Source: a virus. Taken from it: a DNA stretch of 48,143 nucleotides. Positions 1 through 8,608 of the stretch are shown here, piece after piece (position 1 is the stretch's first letter; every line of letters starts with the position of its first letter). A model generated the notes under the pieces. It was not told the origin of the DNA. It worked only from the letters and a program-made list of their open reading frames with translations, and did no database searches. Both the position numbers and the translations under genes were made by a program. Location: positions 1 through 48,143 of IMG/VR virus record IMGVR_UViG_3300028045_000027, one strand, 5' to 3'.

Positions 1-2699
1 ATAATACTACCGCGGAGGGTGATAAGGTGGAGACATCGGCGGGGGGTGGTGATACAAGTATTACTTGGGGGTCTATTTTTAATAAACCAGTATGGGATGA
101 TAAAAATAAAGGTTATTCGGTGTATTTTAAGCACGCTGAATTTACAAAAGGAGCCATAAAGGAACAAGGACAAGGAAAAGAACTTGAAATCGATAAACAT
201 GTTGGTATGTTAAAAATGGGTATAAAAGATTTTAGGTATAATTTTTATCATACATACGAAGAGGCAGATAATTTAAAAAACGATTCTGGGATTATTTGGG
301 ACTTGGGCTCAAGTAGAACCATAATAACTAATGATAAATCTGCGGTAAAAAAGACTGGTTATAACATGGGTAATTCAACAGCTAGAATGACTAGTGATTT
401 TATTTCAGCCCAAGCACAAATTGGTATGGGTGCTGCTGACGCTTTTGTACAAACACCTTTATGGACAACTAATTACCCACCATATAAATGTCCCATGCAC
501 GCCACATATACGTGGATAACTAACAATGAAATTGTGCTTATGGAAAGCACATCATCGAAACCATTAACAGTTAAAAACCCGCCAAGGGGAACTGGTGACC
601 CTAAAAATGATGACACATTAACAAATGGGTTCAGAAATTTTGCTACATGGTGGGGTGCAAATTCATACTATAAAACCCCACAAGATGAAAGTGGGAAAAA
701 ATATTACTTACCTTTAGCTTATTTAGCGGTTATGAGTTTTGGTTACGAGCCAAACTCATATAACAATGAATTGGCAGCAAAAAATAAAACGGGTCATCAC
801 ATACCTTTTGATGGGAATGTTTTTACAGCACAAGGAGCTTTTAGTAATTTCACAAACCAACACATCGTAGTAGAACCACCTAAATCTTGGTTACTTTTAT
901 TGGGTGCTATTTTATGGAGAGCTAAAGAAGGTTTTCTTCTTGACACAGACTACGATAGTAACTTGTTAACAAAAACACACCAATATAAAGGGTGGAACCA
1001 CGCCGAACAATCAAGAAATTTATTTGATTCCCCTACAGCAGTATCTAATGACCTAGGAGACCCCGTATGGTTTTTCCACACCTCAACTTCTAAACCACTA
1101 CAAAGATATGGTACCATACCAACAATTCAAGGTGATAACGATAATAATGATGTTTATATGTCATATGTTAGAAGGTATTTAGGGTTTGATGACTCTGGGG
1201 TAGATAGATGGACTGATTCTGGTGGGTCTGGAATTTTTAGAATTTCTGAGGTTTACGACCAATTTCAAGGAAACGTGTTAGATACTTACACTTTTTTTGT
1301 TAGTCAAGAAACTGAAGGGGGTGCCAATCTACCAAATAAAGGGGGTAGGACTATTGGGTCATGTCTAGGTGCCAGTTATTCTACTTTGGGATATCCAGGA
1401 CTACTTTGTTATGAAATAAAAAGCCCAGTTTTTCTTAATAGAGGGTGGACAAAATCACAAGCTTGGAACCTCAGTCTTCTCCAACCAGTGGATATAGATA
1501 AAAACAGATTTAATAACCCTTTATCCGCCGATAGCTTTAGAACTGGTCTTAACATAGATAAGGGATTATTTGACCAATGTAGACAAGACCAAATGCCGTT
1601 TATAATACAACAAGAACCTGACGATAAATTTAATAATATGAACTACCCACACACATTGGTTATTACAGATTTATCGGAAACCAGAGAACCATGGAAACCA
1701 GACGGACTACATGTAACTGTGGTTTTAGATGCAGAAAAAAAATATGGATACGAAAGTAGTTCCCCTAACAGGGTACCGAATAGATATATAAATTTAAAAG
1801 AAAAGGTAAAAGAATTAATGTTTTTACCAACAGACTTTAAAATACAACTAATCGACTATTTTGAAACTTGGGCAATAGACGAAGCTGTCGGTGACGAAAC
1901 AAAAGATAGGTGGTGTGGTATATTAGACCCATTAAATTTTGACCCTAAAGATGGTCTAATTTTAGGTAAAGACGGGGTTTCATGGACAGATTGGAAAAAA
2001 ATGGATTTTAATAAAACACAATTTCAATACGGTCTTGACGGTTTTATCCAAAAGTCTTGGACCACAGCTATTTCAGCTGGGAAGGTAAGTACCGATTCAG
2101 TATTAGCTGGTGGCGGTGAAGGTGGTGGTTATTTTAATCATAACCAGATGTCTAGTAATCTTTGGTATTTAGCTTACGCCGGTGACGATAATTTTGGAAG
2201 GACATATACATATGCCGCAACTAAACCTACGAGCACTAGTACCAGTTCAAGTGGAGCTTGGACATCCTCCAATGGTGTTAGTAAACACGGTAACTGTTTT
2301 AAATCAACCGATTTAGTAGAAATGTTTAATGGTGAAATGAAAGTGATTAAAAATGTAGAAGTTGGTGATGGGGTTAAATCTATAAGAAACAACAAAGTTG
2401 TTAAGGGAATTGTTACTAAAAAATTAGTTCACCCAATTAATAACGTGGTAGAAGTTATTAAGATTAATGGAATAACTGCTGAACCTAATCACCCTACCTA
2501 TTTTAAAGGTAAATGGGTTCCTATTAAAGAATTAGGTTCTATTACAACTGAATTTATTGATAATTGGTATAACTTAGAAATTGATGGAAACACTAATAAT
2601 AGTGAACCTAACTACATTATTGGTAATTTAATTGTATCTGGGGTGGGTGATAATATAAAATTAAATAAATTATACAATAGACAAGGTATTTTTAAATAA
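1..2699 (+). CDS. Large virion/tail protein with C-terminal Hint domain (5' partial)
   Basis: The reading frame is open to the left edge (codons from base 3 read NTTAEGDKVET), so the GTG at 27 is an internal valine codon and the true start lies outside the window. About 898 residues are visible. The first ~750 are not recognised: they are rich in Asn, Gly, Trp and Tyr with few charged clusters, as in phage structural proteins. A Ser/Thr linker (nt ~2220-2290) precedes a C-terminal Hint domain that begins at the cysteine coded at 2295-2297. The gene lies 8 nt before two hub-like genes, which suggests a tail or baseplate role. No signal peptide or membrane segment is seen. The virion assignment is inferred from composition and neighbourhood; the Hint call rests on motifs. 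Confidence 0.75.
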   Translation, partial: NTTAEGDKVETSAGGGDTSITWGSIFNKPVWDDKNKGYSVYFKHAEFTKGAIKEQGQGKELEIDKHVGMLKMGIKDFRYNFYHTYEEADNLKNDSGIIWDLGSSRTIITNDKSAVKKTGYNMGNSTARMTSDFISAQAQIGMGAADAFVQTPLWTTNYPPYKCPMHATYTWITNNEIVLMESTSSKPLTVKNPPRGTGDPKNDDTLTNGFRNFATWWGANSYYKTPQDESGKKYYLPLAYLAVMSFGYEPNSYNNELAAKNKTGHHIPFDGNVFTAQGAFSNFTNQHIVVEPPKSWLLLLGAILWRAKEGFLLDTDYDSNLLTKTHQYKGWNHAEQSRNLFDSPTAVSNDLGDPVWFFHTSTSKPLQRYGTIPTIQGDNDNNDVYMSYVRRYLGFDDSGVDRWTDSGGSGIFRISEVYDQFQGNVLDTYTFFVSQETEGGANLPNKGGRTIGSCLGASYSTLGYPGLLCYEIKSPVFLNRGWTKSQAWNLSLLQPVDIDKNRFNNPLSADSFRTGLNIDKGLFDQCRQDQMPFIIQQEPDDKFNNMNYPHTLVITDLSETREPWKPDGLHVTVVLDAEKKYGYESSSPNRVPNRYINLKEKVKELMFLPTDFKIQLIDYFETWAIDEAVGDETKDRWCGILDPLNFDPKDGLILGKDGVSWTDWKKMDFNKTQFQYGLDGFIQKSWTTAISAGKVSTDSVLAGGGEGGGYFNHNQMSSNLWYLAYAGDDNFGRTYTYAATKPTSTSTSSSGAWTSSNGVSKHGNCFKSTDLVEMFNGEMKVIKNVEVGDGVKSIRNNKVVKGIVTKKLVHPINNVVEVIKINGITAEPNHPTYFKGKWVPIKELGSITTEFIDNWYNLEIDGNTNNSEPNYIIGNLIVSGVGDNIKLNKLYNRQGIFK
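2295..2657 (+). other. Hint (intein/hedgehog-type autoprocessing) domain
   Basis: The domain has the order of Hint motifs. Block A starts with Cys-Phe followed by Leu-Val, a Gly turn and a V-x-V-G-D-x-V segment (CFKSTDLVEM then NVEVGDGV). Block B is AEPNHPTYFKGKWVPIKEL, with the conserved His and the Trp-x-x-x-x-x-Leu end. The C-terminal strand pair is WYNLEIDG followed by NYIIGNLIVSG. Inteins end in His-Asn followed by Cys/Ser/Thr. Here the equivalent position reads VSG and no homing-endonuclease insert is present. The layout therefore fits a bacterial-intein-like or hedgehog-type Hint that could cleave at the cysteine but should not splice. Activity is not shown. Confidence 0.72.
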
Positions 2700-3350
2700 C
2701 AAATAATATGGCAGATAGAATATTAGCTTTAAGGAGAGAATTTGAACCAGCGGATGGTAATGTTGAAGGTAAATTTGGTAACCCTAGGGGACTTAATTTA
2801 GGTTTATACAAATCTTTATTTAAAGATACCGCTAAACATTCCGTAATATCTTCCTCACCGAAAGTTTTTTCAGCAATACATAAAAATGACTTTACTGATA
2901 ATTTTTATATTTCAGAAGATGAATTGGAGGCATACGCTCAAGGGTTATTAGATATTCTAACAAACAAAAATATTGATGCAGTATTAGAACAAGAAGCTAA
3001 TGAAGCTCAAATTGATTTAGATGATATTGCTTTAGATGATAAAGACATTAAGTTATCACTTTATCGCTCATTCAAGTCCATTTATGATAAATGGATATCT
3101 AATAGTGGTAAAAGTACACAAAAAACACCCACAAAGGGGTATTTTTTCAATAATTATGGGCAAGATGATGATAGAACTTTATTTGACCATTTTAGTTTCG
3201 TTAACAGAGGTGCTTCGGATATAGGTGGCCAGGCAATAATAGACCCTAATATGTTAAGTGAATTGGTAAGCACCAGCAATGGTAAAGGACCTACAGAATC
3301 TTTATATCAGGTAATAACAAATCTTTTAAGTAAAAATAATTTTGATTTTT
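2697..3350 (+). repeat. Direct repeat copy 1: 5' part of the amidase hub gene
   Basis: This stretch, from the upstream stop TAA and leader CAAATAAT through about codon 214, recurs at 5113-5766 with a constant offset of 2416 bases. Several runs of about 100 bases are identical or nearly so, for example around 2952-3050 and 3092-3190. Other parts differ mainly at third positions. Similarity then falls sharply and returns at lower level further downstream. Confidence 0.9.
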
Positions 3351-4999
3351 TCCCTTTACCAACCTACGTTAAATATTCGTTATCAGGTGAAGAAGATTTA
3401 TTAGATATGTTTAGAGCTATCCCCGATAAAATAAGTAAGGTGGCACCTAACCCTTCTTTTTTGTGTGTTTATATTGGTGGTAACTCCAGAGTTTTAGATA
3501 TCCCTAGGTCTAGTTGTGATAATGAAATAGCTTTTGATTATGGTAATGATGGGTTTGACATCAATGACCCAACACAGTTCCCACAAGATGTTAGTGATGC
3601 TGACGGATATGGATTAACAGCGTTTAAAGTTAGATACGGACAAGAAGCCCAAAACCACTTTAAAAAAATAGAACTAGACCAAACAGAGTTCAAAGAAACA
3701 CAAGAATCATTATTAGTTATTAACGCTTTAGCTAACCCAAAGCAAGGTAATTCACCTTCACAAGCTGGTAAAGGTAATAATATATATGATATGTATTTAA
3801 CTAGGGGGTACACATGTACTGTCACAGCTTTTGGAAACCTACAAATACAACCTTTAATGTACTTTCAGTTAGAAAATGTACCAATGTTTAGGGGAAGTTA
3901 TTTAATAACTAATGTTAAACACGCAATAACACCACACAATGTTGAAACCGTTTTTAAAGGCACAAGACAACCCTTTGTCCAAGCACCACTTGTGGTAGAC
4001 CCAGTTAGTTTATTAGATTTAGCTTTAGCTGAAGAATCTATTGAAGGACAAAAACTAGGTAGCTTAGGTGCTAACACTAATAGGTCCGTTAGTAATATTA
4101 CATCATCAGCATACTCTAGTGGTGGACCAGAAACAATAAAATCTTACGTATTGAGTGAGAAAACAGTTGAAGGTATTACTGTTAAAGAAGGGCCAAAATA
4201 TTTATCAGCCGGACCACTTAATACAAAAAATGTAACTACAGTTGTGTTACACTGGACAGCAATGTTTAAATTACACGTAAGCACAGACACATCTGTTGGT
4301 TACCAATTTACTATTGATATTGATGGTGGGTTGTTTGAAACAAACGCTTTAAAAAACAAATCATCTCACGCTGGCTGTCCAGATACAAAAGAAGGCCCAT
4401 GTCATAGTATGAATTCCAAGTCTATCGGTATTTCATATGTGGGTGGTGTAAAATTCCATCAAAAGTTAGGTGTACCTGGTATTGTTGAAGGTGTACATAA
4501 TTTCCCGAGAAATAAACAAGATAATGAAAAACACGGATACGCATTTACGGAAGATGAATGGAAAAAAAGTGAGGTCATATTACCATACAAGTCACAGTCA
4601 AATGGGGACGCTTCAACACTAAAAGTTAACCCTAAAGCACAATGGGACTCAATCGTTAACGCTATTTTATTAGCTAAATCAGCACACCCAACAATAACAA
4701 ATATTACATCACACCATTGGACATCCGCTGATAAACAAGATGTTAGGGATGAGTTCCCATGGGCAAGATTATTAAATGAACTTAAAGATAGGGGTTTTAA
4801 AGAAGTTAGATTAGTGTCAGATTGGCCTAGTCAAAATAGTTATCGTACAGGTCAAACCGTATATAATGAGGAACTTAATCTACCTGAAAATTTATTTGGG
4901 CCAACAGCAGAAGAACAACAAGAAAACTCAAGTTCTATAGGTGAGAATTTAGGTTCTCAAATAGGGTTATTTTCAACAAAACCTACAGAACCAGTTTAA
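2708..4999 (+). CDS. Baseplate-hub-like protein with N-acetylmuramoyl-L-alanine amidase domain
   Basis: Two-part protein of 763 residues. Residues ~1-455 form a hub-like region shared with the downstream gene. Near its end the segment PLMYFQLENVPMFRGSYLI, followed by TNVKHAI, resembles the C-terminal part of gpD/gp27-type hub proteins. Residues ~495-735 are a zinc amidase (Amidase_2/PGRP/T7-lysozyme fold). His515 (VVLHWTA), His670 (SHHWT) and Asp678 (DKQD, with the AmpD-like K-x-D spacing) are the likely zinc ligands. The enzyme would cut the amide bond between MurNAc and the stem peptide as the tail crosses the wall. The ATG follows the upstream stop by 8 nt with leader CAAATAAT, conserved at the paralog. 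The amidase is well supported; the hub assignment is inference. Confidence 0.82.
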   Translation: MADRILALRREFEPADGNVEGKFGNPRGLNLGLYKSLFKDTAKHSVISSSPKVFSAIHKNDFTDNFYISEDELEAYAQGLLDILTNKNIDAVLEQEANEAQIDLDDIALDDKDIKLSLYRSFKSIYDKWISNSGKSTQKTPTKGYFFNNYGQDDDRTLFDHFSFVNRGASDIGGQAIIDPNMLSELVSTSNGKGPTESLYQVITNLLSKNNFDFFPLPTYVKYSLSGEEDLLDMFRAIPDKISKVAPNPSFLCVYIGGNSRVLDIPRSSCDNEIAFDYGNDGFDINDPTQFPQDVSDADGYGLTAFKVRYGQEAQNHFKKIELDQTEFKETQESLLVINALANPKQGNSPSQAGKGNNIYDMYLTRGYTCTVTAFGNLQIQPLMYFQLENVPMFRGSYLITNVKHAITPHNVETVFKGTRQPFVQAPLVVDPVSLLDLALAEESIEGQKLGSLGANTNRSVSNITSSAYSSGGPETIKSYVLSEKTVEGITVKEGPKYLSAGPLNTKNVTTVVLHWTAMFKLHVSTDTSVGYQFTIDIDGGLFETNALKNKSSHAGCPDTKEGPCHSMNSKSIGISYVGGVKFHQKLGVPGIVEGVHNFPRNKQDNEKHGYAFTEDEWKKSEVILPYKSQSNGDASTLKVNPKAQWDSIVNAILLAKSAHPTITNITSHHWTSADKQDVRDEFPWARLLNELKDRGFKEVRLVSDWPSQNSYRTGQTVYNEELNLPENLFGPTAEEQQENSSSIGENLGSQIGLFSTKPTEPV

Positions 5000-5012
5000 A
5001 AAATAATGTTAT

Positions 5013-5108
5013 ATGAGTACTAAAATAATAAACACCCCCAATTTATTACAAGGATTAACGGGTATTAATTGGGTTAAAAATGGTGACGGCACTTGGTCTC
5101 AAACATAA
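5013..5108 (+). CDS. Small ORF (31 aa) between the two hub genes
   Basis: ATG at 5013 opens a 31-codon frame beginning MSTKIINTPNLLQGL and ending NGDGTWSQT, stopped by TAA at 5106-5108. It fills most of the 124-nt gap between the hub paralogs and is preceded by the A/T-rich leader AAAATAATGTTAT. The composition (Gly, Asn, Trp, Thr, NGDGTW) looks like a piece of a structural or wall-binding protein. It may be a true small gene or a remnant left by the duplication that produced the two hub genes. No family is recognised. Confidence 0.4.
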   Translation: MSTKIINTPNLLQGLTGINWVKNGDGTWSQT

Positions 5109-5112
5109 CAAA

Positions 5113-5766
5113 TAACAAATAATATGGGAGATAGAATATTAGCTTTAAGGAGAGAATTTGACCCAGCGGATGGTAATGCTGAAGGTGCTTTTGGTAGCCC
5201 TAGGGAACTTAACGAAGGTTTATACAAATCTTTATTTAAAGATACCGCTAAACATTCTATTGTTTCATCTAGTCCGAAAGTTTTTTCAGCAATACATAAA
5301 AATGACTTTACTGATAATTTTTATATTTCAGAAGATGAACTTGAATCTTATTCACAAGGGTTATTAGATATTCTAACAAACAAAAATATTGATGCAGTAT
5401 TAGAACAAGAAGCTAATGAAGCTCAAATTGATTTAGATGATATCGCTTTAGATGATAAAGACATTAAACTTTCTTTATATAGGTCATTCAAATCAATTTA
5501 CGATAAATGGATATCTAATAGTGGTAAAAGTACACAAAAAACACCCACAAAGGGGTATTTTTTCAATAATTATGGGCAAGATGATGATAGAACTTTATTT
5601 GACCATTTTAAGTTTATAAATAGGGCCAACTCTGATATAGGTGGCCAGGCAATAATAGACCCTAATATGTTAAGTGAACTAATAAGCACCAGCAATGGTA
5701 AAGGACCTACAGAATCTTTATATCAGGTAATAACAAATATTTTAAGTAAAAATAATTTTGATTTTT
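5113..5766 (+). repeat. Direct repeat copy 2: 5' part of the muramidase hub gene
   Basis: Second copy of the 654-base direct repeat, offset by 2416 bases from copy 1. It includes the TAACAAATAAT leader (here partly doubled as TAACAAATAACAAATAAT) and the first ~214 codons. The long identical blocks indicate a fairly recent duplication or continuing gene conversion. Confidence 0.9.
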
Positions 5767-7589
5767 GGCCAACACCAGCAAATATACCATTAAACACTAA
5801 TAGTCTACCTAGTGAAGAGTTGAAAAAAATGTTTACAGCTTTAGATAGGTTCGAAAAAGCACAATCTGGACCAATATTTAATTGTGTTTTTATGGGTGGT
5901 AGTTCTAGACAACTAAAAGATTTAAACAATAAGGAGGGTGGGTGTGAACTTATTAATTCAGAATATGGTGATGATGGGTTTGACATAACAGAACCAACAG
6001 AATGGCCAGAAGAAATTAGTGGAAATTTAGATTCTGGTTTAGTAGTGTTTAAAGTTAGATACGGACAAGAAGCTCAAAATCATTTTCAGTCATTAGAAGT
6101 AGACCAAACAAACTTTAAAGAAACACAAGAATCATTATTAGTTATAGATAAATTAGCTAACCCAAATCAAGGTAACTCACCTTCACAAGCTGGTAAAGGT
6201 AATAATATATATGACCTTAATTTAACTAGAGCTTATAATTGTACTGTAAAAGGCTTAGGTAATATGTCTATACAACCGTTAATGTATTTTAAATTAGAAA
6301 ATGTACCTATGTTTAGGGGTACATATTTAATTAATAATGTTAAACACACAATAACAGCTCATAAAGTAGAGACAGAATTTACTGGATTAAGACAACCAAA
6401 AGTAACTATACCAGTAGTTGAAGACCCAGTTAGTTTATTAGATTTAGCTTTATCTGAAGAAGCTATTGAAGGGCAAAAACTAGGTAGCTTAGGTACTTTT
6501 GGTGTGGTAGGAAGTGAATTTACTTCAGCAAATGTATCACAATTCACCCAACAAGACGAAGTTGAAAAAGGTTGTGAGATATCAAAAAGACTACAAGTTG
6601 ATTTAGGTTTAACCCTAGCCCAATCCGCCGGTGTTGTAGGTAATTTAATGGCAGAATCATCATTAATTCCAGACAGAATACAAGGTAGTGGTACTAGAAA
6701 AGGTCTAATAACAGAATCTGGTGGGTGGAATGGTACAGATTTTTCGAAAGGTGGTGTACAAGGATACGGTTGGGCTCAATGGACATATTATACATTAAAA
6801 AATAGTTTTATAACATATGCGAATTCAGTTGGAGTTGATTTAACAACAACACCAGCAAACGATGAAGTTAGTTATGGTTATCTAGTAGAATGGATTAGTA
6901 AAAATAGTTCTAAACTTAATAAATTAAAAACTAAAACATCAGCTTATGAAGCTTCGAAATATTTTGCACAAGAATATGAAAGGTGTGCTAGATGTAATGA
7001 ACAAGTTTCTTGGACAAAAAGAGGTGGTTATGCACAACAAGTATTTGATTATTGTAACAGTGCAACATCAAGCCCAAGTAGTAAAACCAGTAATAATGTT
7101 TTTTTACTTGGTGGGTTAGATGATAGAAGTGGTGATTTGGACATAAGTCAACAACAAGAATTATTACAAGAAGGACTTTTTTCTACAGTCTCAAATGGCC
7201 CTAACCAAAGCGGACAATACAATATATCATCTTTTAGATACAACGACCCAAAAAGTTTAATTAAAAAAATAGAACAAAGCACAAAACCAATGAATGTAGT
7301 ATTATTTAGTGCGGGGTGTAGATATTCTAATGATGTTTCTTCCGCAATGAAAATTAAAGGTTTTAACTTATCTAACTTATTTATTGTTGAACCATACGCA
7401 AAAAGTAGTGACACTACTAAATCAGTAAAGGAGGCCGTAAAACTAGGTGTACCTAACAAAAACGTAATAGTTGGGAGTTCTAGTAGTACAGGAAAAGGTG
7501 TTGTTGAAAATACAACAACTACCCCAACATGTTCCCCTAAGCATTGGTGTGCTTTAACTGAAGTTGGTAAAATAATAAAACAAAAATGA
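5124..7589 (+). CDS. Baseplate-hub-like protein with phage tail lysozyme (muramidase) domain
   Basis: Paralog of the upstream hub (821 residues). Residues ~1-455 align with it and carry the same PLMYFKLENVPMFRGTYLI segment. Residues ~490-655 then match the phage tail lysozyme type: AGVVGNLMAESSLIP, with Glu511 as likely catalytic acid, and GYGWAQWT. This should cleave the glycan backbone, complementing the amidase next door. A further domain (residues ~723-815) starts with a hydrophobic strand (MNVVLFSAG) and looks alpha/beta, but I do not recognise it. The order hub region, wall hydrolase, extra domain resembles T4 gp27-gp5 fused into one chain. The muramidase call is good; the hub role is inferred. 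Confidence 0.8.
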   Translation: MGDRILALRREFDPADGNAEGAFGSPRELNEGLYKSLFKDTAKHSIVSSSPKVFSAIHKNDFTDNFYISEDELESYSQGLLDILTNKNIDAVLEQEANEAQIDLDDIALDDKDIKLSLYRSFKSIYDKWISNSGKSTQKTPTKGYFFNNYGQDDDRTLFDHFKFINRANSDIGGQAIIDPNMLSELISTSNGKGPTESLYQVITNILSKNNFDFWPTPANIPLNTNSLPSEELKKMFTALDRFEKAQSGPIFNCVFMGGSSRQLKDLNNKEGGCELINSEYGDDGFDITEPTEWPEEISGNLDSGLVVFKVRYGQEAQNHFQSLEVDQTNFKETQESLLVIDKLANPNQGNSPSQAGKGNNIYDLNLTRAYNCTVKGLGNMSIQPLMYFKLENVPMFRGTYLINNVKHTITAHKVETEFTGLRQPKVTIPVVEDPVSLLDLALSEEAIEGQKLGSLGTFGVVGSEFTSANVSQFTQQDEVEKGCEISKRLQVDLGLTLAQSAGVVGNLMAESSLIPDRIQGSGTRKGLITESGGWNGTDFSKGGVQGYGWAQWTYYTLKNSFITYANSVGVDLTTTPANDEVSYGYLVEWISKNSSKLNKLKTKTSAYEASKYFAQEYERCARCNEQVSWTKRGGYAQQVFDYCNSATSSPSSKTSNNVFLLGGLDDRSGDLDISQQQELLQEGLFSTVSNGPNQSGQYNISSFRYNDPKSLIKKIEQSTKPMNVVLFSAGCRYSNDVSSAMKIKGFNLSNLFIVEPYAKSSDTTKSVKEAVKLGVPNKNVIVGSSSSTGKGVVENTTTTPTCSPKHWCALTEVGKIIKQK

Positions 7590-7622
7590 CCATAGAATAA
7601 ATCAAAGAAATACGGTAACACT

Positions 7623-7643
7623 AAGTAAAAAAAAAGTTTACTT
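7623..7643 (+). other. Weak hairpin in hub/hypothetical intergenic gap
   Basis: Arms AAGTAAA (7623-7629) and TTTACTT (7637-7643) flank an A-rich 7-nt loop in the 81-nt gap before the gene at 7671. All but one stem pair are A-T and no U-tract follows directly. It could be a weak terminator or a processing site, or chance in AT-rich DNA. Confidence 0.25.
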
Positions 7644-7670
7644 GTTTAAATAATTTTAATATTATTTAAT

Positions 7671-8243
7671 ATGAAATTAATTAAAATCACAACTGAAGAC
7701 AGTAATTTAATAAAACCATACATGACAGAAATAATGTCATTTGATGAAGGTATTGTTGAAATTATTGTTGGTTATGATTTAGCGAAAGAAATGGGAGCAA
7801 CCATTTTAAATCATAAAATAAAAAAAAATGTTTATTGGACATTTTCACCTAGAGAAAAAAGAAAAATTTTTGAAGAACACATAAAATCGTTTGTTCAGGA
7901 AACCATTCAAAGTATTGTATCAGAAATTAAAATTAAAAATATAAACCCACTTGATTTTAAAGACCAAACAGATTATTTAAACTACTTAAAAAAGAACATT
8001 AATGGGTGTAGTGGATATTTATATTCAGATAGATTATATATTTATTGTGACAATTTAATTCATCACATAGATATAGGTCTTTTAAGTTTCTTGTCTTGGG
8101 ACATAATAAATGAGGTTAAAAGTTTATTAAAAGTAAAAGAATATGAAAGAATTCCAAAGGAATTGGAAAATCTCAATGTAAAATTCATACCATATTTTAA
8201 TGCAAAAAAAAGTAATATTATTAGCAACATTCACCACCCATGA
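7671..8243 (+). CDS. Hypothetical protein (190 aa)
   Basis: Not recognised. It is a Lys/Ile/Asn-rich cytosolic-looking protein with no signal peptide and no continuous membrane segment. The middle (residues ~60-105) is charged and helical (SPREKRKIFEEHIKSFVQ), and a later part is more hydrophobic (HHIDIGLLSFLSWDIINEV). Its 3' end overlaps the next gene by 44 nt in another frame, and the overlap contains a run of eight A. It follows the tail-hub genes, so it could be a late or virion-related gene, but nothing in the sequence assigns a function. The ATG at 7671 is preceded by an A/T-rich leader. Confidence 0.7.
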   Translation: MKLIKITTEDSNLIKPYMTEIMSFDEGIVEIIVGYDLAKEMGATILNHKIKKNVYWTFSPREKRKIFEEHIKSFVQETIQSIVSEIKIKNINPLDFKDQTDYLNYLKKNINGCSGYLYSDRLYIYCDNLIHHIDIGLLSFLSWDIINEVKSLLKVKEYERIPKELENLNVKFIPYFNAKKSNIISNIHHP

Positions 8244-8604
8244 ATATTTAGAAAATTTTTTATATAAATTATATAAACAATTTGGTGTTAAAAAAAAATC
8301 AGTTTTTTTATTTGAAATCGATAACGAAGAAATAATTTTAACCTATAGATTATTTTTAAATTTTGATGAAAAAATAAACATAAGAAAAGAACTACCTAAA
8401 ACAGTACAAATACATAAAAAAGGTACCACGTTTTTCACAATTAACGCTTTAAATAAATTAATAGAAACAGAGTATGACTTACCAAAAGGTAATGTTAATT
8501 ATAGTAGTTATGAAATCGATTGGTCTAAGTATGAAAATACTATGATTTCTTTAAGGAATAACAATTTAGAAATTTTACCACTAAATAAGAAGATTATGGA
8601 ATAA
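8200..8604 (+). CDS. Hypothetical protein (134 aa)
   Basis: Not recognised. The ATG at 8200 lies inside the 3' end of the previous gene (44-nt overlap, +1 frame), with an A8 run (8204-8211) a few bases later. Residues 1-30 read as a beta strand plus amphipathic helix (KKVILLATF then EYLENFLYKLYKQFG). The rest is strand-rich and charged, suggesting a small folded cytosolic protein. It may be translated independently by coupling, or jointly with the preceding gene through slippage on the A run. Codon usage matches the neighbours. Confidence 0.65.
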   Translation: MQKKVILLATFTTHEYLENFLYKLYKQFGVKKKSVFLFEIDNEEIILTYRLFLNFDEKINIRKELPKTVQIHKKGTTFFTINALNKLIETEYDLPKGNVNYSSYEIDWSKYENTMISLRNNNLEILPLNKKIME

Positions 8605-8608
8605 CAGC

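Noticed and set aside
27-29. GTG as start of the first gene
   Set aside because: The frame stays open upstream to base 3, so this is an internal valine codon of a gene cut by the window edge.
2174-2395. Minus-strand frames inside the first gene and, likewise, inside many other genes
   Set aside because: They lie wholly within well-supported + strand genes, have no leader or conserved motif, and have compositions explained by the opposite frame.
2295-2699. Full splicing intein
   Set aside because: There is no terminal His-Asn plus nucleophile and almost no C-terminal extein; a non-splicing Hint fits better.
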